A stretch of 64,000 nt of DNA from Neonectria sp. B-13 (Eukaryota; Ascomycota; Sordariomycetes; Hypocreales; Nectriaceae): the NCBI GenBank assembly GCA_002682825.1, contig NOKP01000007.1, forward strand, positions 434,001-498,000. Reading direction: 5' to 3'. The position numbers and the translations under genes were made by a program. The notes beneath the pieces were generated by a model. It saw only the letters and a list, made by a program, of their open reading frames with translations, made no database searches and was not told where the DNA came from. Every line of letters starts with the position of its first letter. The first letter of the stretch is position 1. Below, one piece after another: positions 23,909 through 34,687 of this stretch.

Positions 23909-24363
23909 TGATGCATGAATTCGCTTTACGCGGCATAGATGAGAAATGACATGATAGAACATAGCTAAGATACCCTGCGACATGACAATGGTGCGCTCTG
24001 ATTGAAATTCAAATATTCTGCGGTTCTGTCTGCTACGTCGTCCTTGGGCAAGGCGACCAAGGCCAATTGGAATATGATCCAAATGCCCCTTGTCGACTCC
24101 TGGCTCCCCATGGCCCTCAGCAATTCCCTAATTGTCCTCCAGGCTAAGGCTTGCCCAACGATGTGCCAGCAGCGCAGTGATATATCCCTACCTACGTGAT
24201 TCCAGGAAACAAAACCCGATCCAACCCGATCCAACCCGAGCCGAAACAGAGACCCCATCGGGTGACTGCAACTCCGTTCAATGATAGCTCCTAACCTTGG
24301 CCCCAATTACGCCGTGTGAAAAACAAACCGCTTGCAGACTCATTTCGCTGCCGATGGGGCACT
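23909..24363. other. convergent 3' spacer
   Basis: 455 bp between two convergent genes; nothing recognised apart from a short AACCCGATCC repeat near 24216-24240. Confidence 0.6.
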
Positions 24364-25373
24364 TTATACATCATCCATCGGACCCGCGGGCTCCTCGTCG
24401 TCGTCACTGAAGCTAGCCACAGAGGACAAGTCGTCGTCATCCTCGCTCTCGGCGCCAGCCTCGTCTGCAGCATCCTTGTTGGCATACTTTTGGACGTACT
24501 CTGTTTCACAGTCAACATTGGCCGGTGATGAGAATCGACGGGTATCGCGCACCTTTGACCTTGACATCATAGCTCTTGGGCTCCCTTATCAACAAAGCAG
24601 CCGCCTCGCCATTGAGAGGATCGGTAGGGTTGGGATATCGCAGAAGTTGGGGCAGGAAGACCTCGAAGATGTTGATCATATCGAACATTGGAGACCAAGT
24701 CTGGTTGATGACGTCGAGACAGACGGATCCGGAGCTGAGGTACCTCGTCTTAGTATTCCCTGTTCGGATCGACCATTCCCATCTAGGCACCAACGTGACT
24801 CACAGCTCATCAATATTCGGGTGGAAGATGCGGTTGACGAATCCGATGCTCGGGGACTTGTACGGGTAGGTTTCGGGGAGCTCGACGTGGACTTTCCAGA
24901 TGCCGCCTTCGAAGGGAGCTGCCAGGTGTCAGCGGGTACACTCAGCTCAAGGATGCTCTGGATGGTACTGACTTTCGGCCGGGCCCTTGAATCGGACGAA
25001 GAACTCTTGCCTGGAGGCGTCGGTTAGGGGGTTTGGACGGAAACGTCGGTGGCAACGGCGCTTACACTGCACCAGGTTAGCATAACTACCACGGCCAGCG
25101 TGGAAGAAGATTCTTACTGTTGTCGTTGACAAGGGTGACCTCGTAGTCACTCATGAGCCTGTAATTGTCAGCGAGTCGTCGATGGGACCGTGCAGAGCTG
25201 TCTCGTACATCCTGCGACACTGTTAGCAACCCGGGCCATATAGAGTAGGCAGGCGGCCGGTCCATACTTCATGACCTAAGATTGAGGCCTCTGTCAGCTT
25301 TGCTCGGGCCAGTAGCTCCCTCGGGCGACTCTCGACTTACATCAGTCTCGATCCTGCGGCGTGGGCTACTCAT
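24364..25373 (-). CDS. ubiquitin-conjugating enzyme E2, UBC8/UBE2H type
   Basis: 185 aa from nine predicted exons (minus): 25373-25341, 25275-25268, 25211-25209, 25158-25118, 25066, 25010-24973, 24918-24804, 24734-24553, 24500-24364. The exons sum to 558 nt and give a protein colinear with yeast Ubc8 and human UBE2[49 protein letters not shown], the active-site region [20 protein letters not shown] with catalytic Cys in [25 protein letters not shown], then an acidic Asp/Glu/Ser tail. UBC8 enzymes charge and transfer ubiquitin; in yeast Ubc8 works in glucose-induced (GID) degradation of gluconeogenic enzymes, and the same role here is an inference. Exons 2, 3 and 5 are only 8, 3 and 1 nt. Skipping the 1-nt exon shifts the frame; skipping the 3-nt exon would delete one residue. 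Confidence 0.88.
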
Positions 25374-27108
25374 GACTGCGATAGATGGCGGCGCCGGGGG
25401 TGGTTGTGGGGTTAGAGCGCTGTTCAGGGACTGACTCCGGAACCGGTGAGGGGAGAGCGTAGACGAGCGTGGATGGGGATAATGCGCAATACAAAGGTTG
25501 AGTTGGATTGGGGAGGAGTTTGGGGCGGAAGGGGCGAATTTTACGAGAGATGTTGACGTTCTGGGTGGTTGAGAGAACGAGAGAGCAGGTGATGAGGGGA
25601 GGTGAAGTAATCGGTTTCCGGTCCAAGTCCAAGTCACAAGTCACGAGGACGACGGACTGAGAGAGTGATGTGGACAACCGTGATAAGCCGTTGGGAGACG
25701 GCAAACGGCAAGAGGGGCCGAAGATTTAGCGGGGCATTCATTTATCCTTTATCGATAAAGCCCAACTGAAAGCATCTACCAAACTACTAACCTAACTTAA
25801 GTACTTGACTACGTCCTCACAACACGCCACGTTTAAATATCACCAAGGATCGATCACCAACAGTGAGGCTGGCGAGCAGGAAATCAAAGGCCTGTAGGCA
25901 ATCCTACCAATCCCATCTTGATTTTCTGGCCTCATTCCCATCCGGGGTCCTACTTGCAGAGCATTGCGAAACCACTTGAGCGTCGTCCATGCACACGACC
26001 TATTCAAGCCGCGCACGCCATGGACGACGCTTCGAATCGAGGCGCCACGTCAACCTGAGACTGGAGACCTGTTCACGTACGTGTCACGGTCCCCGGACAA
26101 TGTTGCACAGCGATTGAGACAGGCGCTTTGCTTCTGAGTGAAGAGGGGGCTCTTTATGGTGAGCCGTTGAATAGCGACTGACGGTGGGGGCTGTGACCTG
26201 TCTGCTGTTTGCTTTAGGCGTCAGCAACAAAGCACACCATCTAACTACCGGCCCTTCCGGCTCTTGATCGATTGAAAGAGTCGGCAGAACAAAACAACTG
26301 ATGTGACCGCCGGAAACAAAGCGCATGAAGTACTTGGTACTGCAGAGGACGTGTGGTGTTTCGGTGTAATGGTGACAGGTAAGTGTTGTCACATTGCATA
26401 AGCGGCAACGGCATGGGCCGTCCCTGTTTGAAATCGAACTCGTGGAGCCTCAGGTGAAAAAGCCCATGTTCAATTGGATGCCTCTTAATTCCGATACATA
26501 GTTTTAAGCAGGGAATGGTTTCCATCTCTTCCTACCGTTGAATGTGTACTCCCTCCCAGAACAGCACTCAAGGCCACTAATAGGAGCTCCGAATGTACCG
26601 GATGCTTTCCCATGGCCCTTCGGCTTATTTTCCTCGCTCTCCTCGCAAAGCGACAGCCAACCACGCCTCTCTTAAATATACCGTATCATAACCCGATTTC
26701 ATTACTGTCATCTTCCTCGGCATTTTGAAGCTCTCCCGCGCGAGAACCACAGTGATATGCTCTCAACAGACGCCGGTCCCCACTCCCCCAATCACCGCTG
26801 GTCCCGCCCCGGATCTCCGCCCTACGGCCGAACAGCCTCGGCTCGTCCAAGCCATACACGGCACCCACGCATTCGAGTCACTAATGTAGGTACAAAACTA
26901 TAGACTGAAAATCGGCCACTTTATACGCACAACAAATGTACTTTCTGCTATTCTATTCCACCCCACTAACTCCCGGAAGACCTGCCAGTTTGCCCCTCGG
27001 CCGCTCGGCGTTCGCGGAGGCTTTGTCCATGTGGGTGGGGTTCTCTCGCCTGGGATGCGAATACGTGCCCAACCTGAGCCCCGCGTAGACCTTAGAGCAA
27101 CGTACCAG
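25374..27108. other. intergenic, no gene recognised
   Basis: 1.7 kb between the 5' end of UBC8 and the 3' end of the SNF2 gene. Only short frames without motifs. Confidence 0.5.
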
Positions 27109-29896
27109 CTATTCTGCATGACCCACAGCCTCTGCTTCAAACTCTTCACGCGATGGTAATCGCTGCATAATAAATTCTTGTGTGTCGTCTCTTATCCAGA
27201 AGGGACACACACTTGTAGCAAACTCCTCCTTCTTTGTAGTAGTGCTCCGTAGGAACACGTCGATATCCGAAAGCTCTGCAAACACATTCCATACATGAAC
27301 CACTTTGTCTTGTGGCATCCGGTAGCACCGGCCTATTACCTGCTCCCTCAGCCCTGGTGTCCAAAAGGGCTCGCAGATGACGACGTGGGACGCCCCAGCC
27401 AAATTTAGACCAGTTCCTCCAGCAGCTGCGCTGAGCAGTAGTACTTTTGGTCCGTTGGCTGGATGATTGAATCTGCGTACGATTTCTGCCCGTTCGTCAG
27501 TGGATTGTACGCCATTGTACTCAGCAACCTCAAAGTTGAATGTTGGTTCTATCCGAGTTTGACGGGACAATGCTTCCTTAATAATGTCTAGAAACATGAC
27601 CGATGTAGACGCAATGAGAATATTCTCGTCCGGGTAGTGCTGTCTGATGTGGCGAAGTTGATCTGTAATTGCAGAGATGCGTGGTGAGAAGATGGTCTCA
27701 TTTGGCAATGAAGCAAGTTGACTGAGCCATTCTCTAGTGAAGCCTGGATGCCCTCGTCCCTGCGCTCGTGGATGGTGCACGTGTGAATCTACAGAATCCG
27801 AAAATGCATCTGTGTCTGGATCTTCATCTGTGTCTGGGTCTTCGTCTGTTTCTGGATCTTCAGCTGTCTCCAGTTCGGAATCTCGAGTATTGCCGTGGTC
27901 GCCTGTTGGATCAAACGTCTGATCATTGGAATCTTCATCGTAATCGAAATCCTCCTCTAGATAAATTGAACGTAGGAGAGGCATTCTCAGGCCATCGTCG
28001 GTAATGGGTGGCGGAGTTTGGGATTCTGTGACTGCGACAAGAGAGCTTGAGCTGGCCTCGGCATCCGCCGTGGCTCTGGAAGCTTGGGTGCGCGCCGTGC
28101 AAGATCCATGGCGTTTCATGACCAATTCGCGGAATCGCTTGAATTGGGAGTTATCGAGCTCCTCCATGGAGAGGGTTGGCGAAAGGCCCTCGGTCTCTAG
28201 AAATGTCGTAAAGGCGAGCTCGACGTGTTTCGTGAAGGCGGCATCCTTATCCTCAGGATTGTCTCCCCCCCGGATAAGCTTGGGAATCGTTATGAGAATG
28301 GGGTTCGAAGCTAGTCGTTGTGCTTTAGAAAGTATTCCAAATCCCTGTCTGCAAAGCGATTTGCTGTGCTTTCCCGACTTGCTTCGCGAAAGAAGCCGTA
28401 GGCCGACTGTCACATTACGGGAGATTGCAAGCAGAGTCGATCTTTCGTTCTCAAGGTTGACAGGGACCGTCTCTTCCTCCAAGCCTGGCAAGTTGAGTAA
28501 TACCTTTGGGCGACCGATGATCATAGCTGCAAGGAGCATCACAAATACGCGATTCCGGGCATTCTGTGGGTGACGCACCCCAGACTTATCAGTGGCAGTA
28601 AGCTCACCAAACAACTTGAGATAGTGGTCCAGGTTAACGAATGGTCCGCCCCCTGGCAGCATCATTGTCTGACCGGCCAAATCCTTCCAGTTGTTGAACA
28701 TTGGAGTTCCAGTTAGGAGAAAAACGTGTGAGTAGCGCAGTGATCGGACGGCAGCATTCAGCCGCGAGCCTTCGTTCTTGGCGTCGTGGGACTCGTCAAT
28801 GATCAAACAAGCAATGTGCTTGTTCAGTTCTGCGTACAGAGACGAGTGTAGGGGGGCGTGAATACGCCTGGATGTTGGCTTGTATAGCTCGTTCGCTTTC
28901 TCAAGGCCAAAGGTATGAACGGTACTGCAGTACGCCTCGTAACGCATCCAGTCCTCGTACCGCTGGCTGAGGAAGCCTGCACTGCATATAACGATGTCGT
29001 ATTTGAGGAGCTCCCTCACGGGATACTCGGCGCTATCAAGGATGATGTACGTTGGTTGCTTGTCCTATTCCATCAAATCAGTTGAGTTAACAGCGATGCA
29101 GCAGAGGGTAAATATAACACTCACCGGCTTGTAGTGCTTGGTGATTTCGTCACACCACTGCACCATGCAACCAGGTCGACAAACAACCAGATTGAACCCA
29201 CAGAAAGGTAACATCTCTTGTCGTAGCTCTACAGCCGCGGTCAAGGCAGTCAACGACTTACCAAGTCCAACGGCATCGCATAGGAACCCGCCTTTAAAGT
29301 CGGATTGGGCTAGCATCCTCAGCCTCTCCTTTCCTGTCAATTGCCATGATTTGAGTCGAGTTCGAAGCCCCAGGGCTGGCGTCGGCAGAATGTCCGTTCT
29401 GGTAAAGTCCATCTGTCCCTCTGGTCAGAGTGCACGATCCATGAAATAGGTACGCAATGACACTTACCAAATGTCTCTGGAACTCAGGGCTGACAACATA
29501 TTCAAGGCAATCCACAGTCTTCCCATCGATTCTGATGCACCTTGGAAAGTCTCGAGGGTCAAATCCCTCAGTCTCAGCAGCGCTCAGCTGCCAGTCGCCA
29601 TTTCCGAAAACGCCGAAGGCATTCTGGAGACGCTTTGATGCATTGTCCACCGAGTCGCTCTCCGGCAAGGAGTCCATGGTTCGCTTCCTCTGGCCGTTCG
29701 TGGTACTATACTGGGCTTCTTTCGTCAAGTCCATGGTACAGAAACCTGGACGAAAATCCCGGTCCAGCCAGCGTGTGATGTCGTTTCTTTGCATGGCCTT
29801 GTCGTCCTGGCAGCGAAGCTCTAAATCCTTGGTCAGCTTCCGTAGGGGGCCATCAACAAGACCCAGCATCTCCTCGAGAGATTCCATGTCATCCAT
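27109..29896 (-). CDS. SNF2-family helicase-like ATPase
   Basis: Predicted exons (minus): 29896-29468, 29418-29125, 29064-27109; 892 aa. Superfamily 2 ATPase of SNF2 type, acting on DNA or chromatin in the nucleus. Motif I reads CDAVGLGKSLTAL (near 190-202) with a Lys-Ser Walker A. Motif II is LIIDESHDAKN (DESH 331-334), motif III LLTGTPMFNNW. The helicase-C half ends with AGGTGLNLAGASHVVICEP (about 789-807) and QVIGRCYRMPQDKVVHVW, where the usual GQ is PQ. An acidic insert with tandem EDPDTD units separates the lobes. No RING, HIRAN or chromo domain is visible, so the RAD5/RAD16 subgroup is not supported. An ATG at 30064 would add 56 residues; I chose MDDMESLEEML because the upstream part looks like leader. 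Likely a fungal accessory SNF2 protein. Divergent from the F-box gene at 30291. Confidence 0.82.
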
Positions 29897-30290
29897 CCTG
29901 GTGCAAGATGCACGCAAGCTAACAGATGGCGAGAATTTGGTTGGAGTACGCGATAGGTTATGTTTGAAGAATGCTCTTTGTGGATGGGGAAAGGATTTGA
30001 GAAGGAGTGTTTCCGGCACTGTGGCACTTGGGGAAGGGAGACATTCGATCAACTCTACATACAAATTCTATGTAAGAGTGAGCGTGCTATTCTCCTTTCA
30101 CCGTGTCATGCTGCCGCCTAATATTTGCCATCTCGCGCAGTGATTCACGACCTTCAGTGGGCTCCGCATCCCTTTCCCTCTCCCTTTCAACCTCAGAGGT
30201 GGCCAAACCCAACACCAAACCACTCTCCACAACAACGACCTCAGTGCAGTCTAGAGGCCCCCGATCTAACCATCAACCACGCTTGAAATC
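29897..30290. promoter_or_regulatory. shared divergent promoter region
   Basis: About 390 bp separate the start codons of the divergent SNF2 and F-box genes, so both promoters must lie here or overlap the leaders. A CT-rich segment near 30170-30190 is the only notable composition feature. Confidence 0.5.
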
Positions 30291-31539
30291 ATGGCAGCGC
30301 CACCGTCAATCCTCGAGAGGCTTCCAGCGGAAATCCTACGCGCCGTTGGGGAGTTTTGCGACAAGGAGGACCTTTTAGCGGCCGCCAGAGCGTCAAAGAT
30401 CTGTCGAAGCTACTTCACTTCCAATCTGTTCGAGGATGTCCGCTTTGAGGAAACCCAGACGCACCTATCGTGCATCTTGCACGCATGGCTCGATGGCAGA
30501 ACGGACTTTAACATGCAGAATGTACGAAACGCCGTCAGGTAAGTCTTGGTCTCCACAGAATGCCTACAAAGCGTTTTCTAACATAATAGGCGTGCCAATA
30601 TTACGATGCTCCAGCTCGCCACTAAACGCGACTGGACTCACCTAGAACCGCCTTGCGTCGATTCTCCGGACGACAAGAGACTAGCCGGGTGCATTCTCCA
30701 GTCTATCCACTTAATGGTCAACCTCCAAGTCCTTGCCCTTGATCTCAGGGCTTTATCCGAAGCCCAGGTGTTGGCTCTAAGATCGACCTTGAGAGTTATG
30801 GACAAATGGAGCAAGATGAAGCACCTCAGAGTCTACGCTGATGACAGGCTCGTACGAGACATGGTTGGCCATTGCGACCCAAAGGCCTTCGAGGGACTAA
30901 ACATGGACCTCTGTTGGGAAGACGAAGCATTCGAAGTGGCAGCCGAGCGGTATCCAAAACTCAAGCGACTACACCTCCTCGCCGCACCCCAACCCGAGGA
31001 CCTGTGTCCCGGCGACCTGGGACCCATTACCAGACACTTTGTGCATATCGAATGGTTGGTGCTTGGGCGCGATGGGCTTGCCTACCGCCGATGGGACGCA
31101 CAAAGACTCCAGAGACGTTTTGTAAGTATAGACCTACCATTCTATCATCCATGGACGACGCACGAAAAGCGACTAACTATGATACGGTTAGACCAGGGAT
31201 ATCGAGGAGATGATGGCCAGTCTCAAGATGTTACCACAGTTACAGCGCTTCGCATTCACTATGTGGAGTAAGAATACTACACCCAGCTTCTTCCGTTCGG
31301 ACTGGAATAACCCGTCGTGGATGCCACTCGTGCAGGCTGAGATTGACAATTGGTTCATCGCCTTGGTTCATCGATTCGGTGACGATTTCCCATATCTGCG
31401 GCAAATGTGTATCTTGGTCGAGTATCCTCATATCTACCGAGGAACCCGGACGGAGGATGGTGCCCGGATGGTTGTCAACCGTGAGGACATTGGGAAAATG
31501 GCCTACCGTGAAGAATTCCCCGCTAGCAATTTTCAGTGA
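30291..31539 (+). CDS. F-box-like protein
   Basis: Predicted exons: 30291-30538, 30590-31121, 31192-31539; 375 aa, introns of 51 and 70 bp. The N-terminus is an F-box: ILERLPAEILRAVGEFCDKEDLLAAARASKICRSYF (residues 6-45 approximately), the Skp1-binding motif of SCF ubiquitin ligases. The remainder has leucine-rich stretches (LQVLALDLRAL, KMKHLRVYADD, LKRLHLLAAP) that may be degenerate leucine-rich repeats for substrate binding, but no repeat can be defined firmly. The last third (TRDIEEMMASLKMLPQLQRFAFTMW) is typical of fungal F-box proteins of unknown target. No frame damage is seen. It belongs to a large, fast-evolving fungal family, so no orthologue is named. Confidence 0.78.
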
Positions 31540-31759
31540 ACTCGGCGGACGCGGGCCTTTAAAGGCAGACACAGGTCGATAGAAGACAGGGCATGCATGA
31601 TGCGTGATATGGTATTAAGTTGATAGCAAAGCTAAGAGCAAAGTACAGAAGTTAATTTGTTCATGCCACACCTCCAGTATTACCATCTCAGTTCACCTCT
31701 CCTTAGTTTCAAACAGGTCCAAAAAACGGGTAGCCATAGATCCACACCGGTCAATTAAC

Positions 31760-32014
31760 TCACTCTGAGCCAAGCGTTGTCCTGCGAAAGTCATCAAATC
31801 GATGAGACCATAGCGCACGTTTAGCCAGTACGCTCGGCGCCCGTGAGGTTTGCTTTAATTTCTTCGATGCAATCTTTGACGACTTCCGGTCTTCGAATGC
31901 GGACTTGACCAAAGAGTTGAGCGTCGCTTTGCCATAATTGGCAAACCTGTCCGGTTCTGGTTCCCCGACGTCAAGGCCCGACGAGTCCCATCCGGAGTCG
32001 TACGGATCAGCCAT
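31760..32014 (-). pseudogene. short coding fragment, unknown family
   Basis: 84-codon frame beginning MADPYDSGWDSSGLDV and ending in a basic, Lys/Arg-rich helix (KSSKIASKKLKQTSRAPSVL, then ALWSHRFDDFRRTTLG). The coding-like composition and abrupt end suggest the 5' piece of a longer gene. The pattern (an acidic start, an NYGKATLNSL-like motif, then a basic helix) faintly recalls the N-termini of DUF3435/FluG-domain proteins, which are tyrosine-recombinase-like. That resemblance is from memory and weak. Nothing downstream on the minus strand to 31540 continues the frame. A genuine small protein is possible. Confidence 0.3.
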
Positions 32015-32120
32015 GTTCGGAGCTTCTGGATCAAAACGAGGACTGGTCAAGATGGTGATGGAAGCAAGGGGGCGTTTGTCCATATATTTCTTGAGGGGGA
32101 GGAGGGGGAGGAGGAGGGGA

Positions 32121-32214
32121 GCTGCTCCACAAGGAAGGAGCAGACAGCAACCACCCAAGAAGCAGAGAGTGGCAGAGGAGATGCTCCAGATGGAAGGAGC
32201 AGACAGCAACCACC
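32121..32214. repeat. direct repeat, 35 bp x2
   Basis: Copies at 32121-32155 and 32180-32214 share GGAAGGAGCAGACAGCAACC and GCTCCA blocks with a 59-bp period. It lies between the acidic pseudogene and the 84-codon fragment. Confidence 0.75.
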
Positions 32215-32253
32215 AACCACCAACAGAGCATCTCAGAAGGGCACATTGTCATG

Positions 32254-32818
32254 TCATGGGTCCTCCACGTCCATCAGTTCCGCCAATTCCTCCGAAATGT
32301 CCTTTTCAATGCTCTGCTCGCTTTCACTGGAAGACGAGCCTTCATCTTCGTCTTCCTCTTCGTCTTCGTCTTCATCGCTGGGGACAACGGCCTCCTCCAC
32401 CTCCGAGGGGAAGCCCTCCTCAGAATCATTTATAAATTCAACGTCCTCTTGGTTGGGACGATCGCTGTCCTCCGATCGGATGTCTGAGCCGATTTCGTCC
32501 ACGTCCATGGACACGACCTCTTCTTCGTCCACGGGCATGGCTTCTTCTTCTTCGTCCTCGTCCAGCGACGGCGATGAGATATCGTAGTTGTTCGGTCTAG
32601 CCGGCCGTGGCTATATACGTCAGTAATGGACCATGTACGCAGCGTCTATAAACCCATACGCTTGCAATTCTTGGTGGAGTGCCCCTCCAGAACCGTTCAT
32701 TGGCGGTGGCATCCTATTCCCTCGCTGCGGCCTCAACGTTCCGAAGCGCCAAGGCCCTCAGCTCTTGCCACGACGAGACTCCGAGTTTCCTCAACGTCTT
32801 TGGGTTCCAGTGAGGCAT
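32254..32818 (-). pseudogene. acidic protein gene with in-frame stop
   Basis: Reading the minus strand as exon 32818-32660, a 49-bp GT-AG intron with a CTGAC branch site, and exon 32610-32254 gives 171 codons in one frame, broken only by a TAG at 32714-32716. Before it: MPHWNPKTLRKLG, SSWQELRALALRNVEAAARE. After it: DATANERFWRGTPPRIAS, then exon 2 with PARPNNYDISSPS and a strongly acidic Asp/Glu/Ser tail ending MDVEDP. I recognise no family. Either a premature stop killed the gene, or translation starts at a downstream ATG (for example MPVDEEE in exon 2, 32538), giving a purely acidic protein of 94 aa. An intron ending at the TAG is conceivable, but no good donor is seen. Confidence 0.45.
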
Positions 32819-32938
32819 TTCGGGCGTTTCAGGCAATAGAGTCGCGAGTTTTGAACAGGGTGTTAGCAGTGATGATGAGTTGGCTGGTGGCGGCGGAACG
32901 ATAATTCTCAGTAGCGTTTGCAGTTGGGCGATATGAAT

Positions 32939-32997
32939 CTCCGGCGTGAATCACTGTAGAAACGCGAGTTTCTGGCGTGAATGTAGAAACGCGAGTC
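32939..32997. repeat. direct repeat in divergent intergenic region
   Basis: Copies at 32939-32969 and 32971-32997 share GGCGTGAAT and TGTAGAAACGCGAGT, differing by a 3-bp insertion. They lie between the acidic gene (minus) and the orphan gene starting at 33073 (plus), so they may be promoter elements. Confidence 0.65.
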
Positions 32998-33072
32998 TCC
33001 GGTGCCAAAGGGAAACCCTCGCCTGAAACTTCATTGTGACCTTGCACATTCAACACTTTTGCATCACCCACG

Positions 33073-34572
33073 ATGAGCTCCAAAGATCTAGCCATCAACC
33101 CCAGGCTATACGGTTATGATACCGGCCGTACAGGCCGGCAGGAGAAACTGGTCATCCGCATCCGTACAACCAACAAGGCAGACAGGAAAGGAGCACAAGC
33201 TACCTTGGATATCGACGACAAGACTGGCGCAGGAAAATCCTGGGATGCGAGCGAGCTTGCCATAACCCGCGTGTATCGGTATGCCATCTCGTCGCCGCCA
33301 CTGGCCGTCCATTGCTGATCGTAGCCCTAGGGATGAATTGGTTGTCGTCGTGGGGGAGTTTCTCCCTTCAGAGGTCGCCTTCAAGGAGCTCCCTACGCCA
33401 AAGGGAAAGCTGTCATTCAACCCCCAAGTGCACCACATAATCCCAACAACCTCGGAGGCTTGGGTGGTTGTGAGACGGTTGGTGGACAAGAAGAGCAACT
33501 TCTTTCGGTTGCACAACAAAGAGGAAGGCCTCTGTAACATATCCCAAGTGCCCTCAAAGATAGATGACAGAATGGTCTTCTACAGTGAGTGGACGGCGAG
33601 CGACGAGCTCGCCCGACACCAGCAGCGGAATGCGGCCTGGCGAGCCAATTTGAATGCGTTTTGCGCCCAGTATCTCGAGGAACACCAAGGCGACTTCATC
33701 AACACTTTGAAATCGTCGGCGCTAAAGGAGCATATGGGAAAGGGGTGGAAGCCACAAGTCGACCCATTGGACTCGATCAAGTCCACCATTCTCAAGGGCG
33801 TGGTAATGTACCAGGCGACTGGCAGCCAGTCGTACATAAAGCACGTCGCCGATGAGGCAAGCAAGGCGCTTAGCAAAGCTGGGAAGAAATTAGGAGGAGA
33901 AGCATCGGCTCTTGAAGTCCAGCACGCCTACATCGAAAACCTGATGAGCGGAAAATATCGATTTAACGACGACGACGCACTAGAGGCACTTGCGGCCTAC
34001 AAGGTAAGTCTCATGCACCATGCACACGGCTCGCAGACCTTAACTGACGACTGCAGGCGCTCTGGCCCACCCAACTTCAAAGCGGAAACGAATTGAAAAT
34101 CAATCCCCAGATTCTGCTCCAGCTCGCAAACGGCCTGCGAGACGAGGCGTGGACCATGCAGGAAATCGTCATCCCAGAGGCACTATACAGACCCTTTATT
34201 GTGGCATTCTGCCGCTCCGGCCCACACAACGACGACGGCCTCATGCAGGAAGCCATCCGGGAAGCGTACGACCACGCGGCATTTTCCGTGTGCGGTCCGG
34301 CCCCGCCGCCAGCGACCGTCACTGTCGACATCCGCGACCCCAAGCGCAGTCTCGTGCTCATGTTGGAGCATCTCTCGAGGGTCCGGCGCAGGCATATCAA
34401 AGCATTCCAGACATGGATGGAGAGTGAGAGCAAGCAGTTTACAAGCGAGCCTGCTGCCAAAGGCTTGGAAGACCTTGGGCAGCTGCTCAAGGATCTTCCA
34501 AGTGACATGGACTGGAACCTCGCGCGAGATCGCCTAGGTTGCATCACCCACTATGTTCACTTGAAATATTAG
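33073..34572 (+). CDS. uncharacterised protein, possibly C-terminally truncated
   Basis: Predicted exons: 33073-33278, 33331-34003, 34057-34572; 464 aa, introns of 52 and 53 bp with GT-AG. I recognise no named domain. The N-terminal 140 residues are mixed beta-like (KLVIRIRTTNKADRK, ELVVVVGEFLPSEV, AWVVVRRLVDKK). The rest is mainly helical and charged (SDELARHQQRNAAWRANLN, KHVADEASKALSKAGKKLGG, HLSRVRRRHIKAFQTWMES). The frame ends in TAG after THYVHLKY, yet stays open for 28 more codons (to TGA at 34654-34656) encoding an amphipathic helix (SSVKELVDLLQAEGDQL, then IQRLTEE). This suggests a recent premature stop or readthrough. No signal peptide or membrane segment. The neighbours are also orphan genes. 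Confidence 0.68.
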
Positions 34573-34687
34573 TCTTCAGTCAAGGAACTAGTGGACTTGC
34601 TCCAGGCAGAGGGGGACCAGTTACAGGATATGATCCAGAGGCTTACTGAGGAGTGAAGGTGGACGTCTGCTAGCTATACATGATCCA

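Noticed and set aside
25011..25117. single 107-bp intron in UBC8 instead of a 1-nt exon
   Set aside because: It would join A to G CAA and shift the frame away from the conserved E2 sequence, and it ignores a second complete set of branch and acceptor signals.
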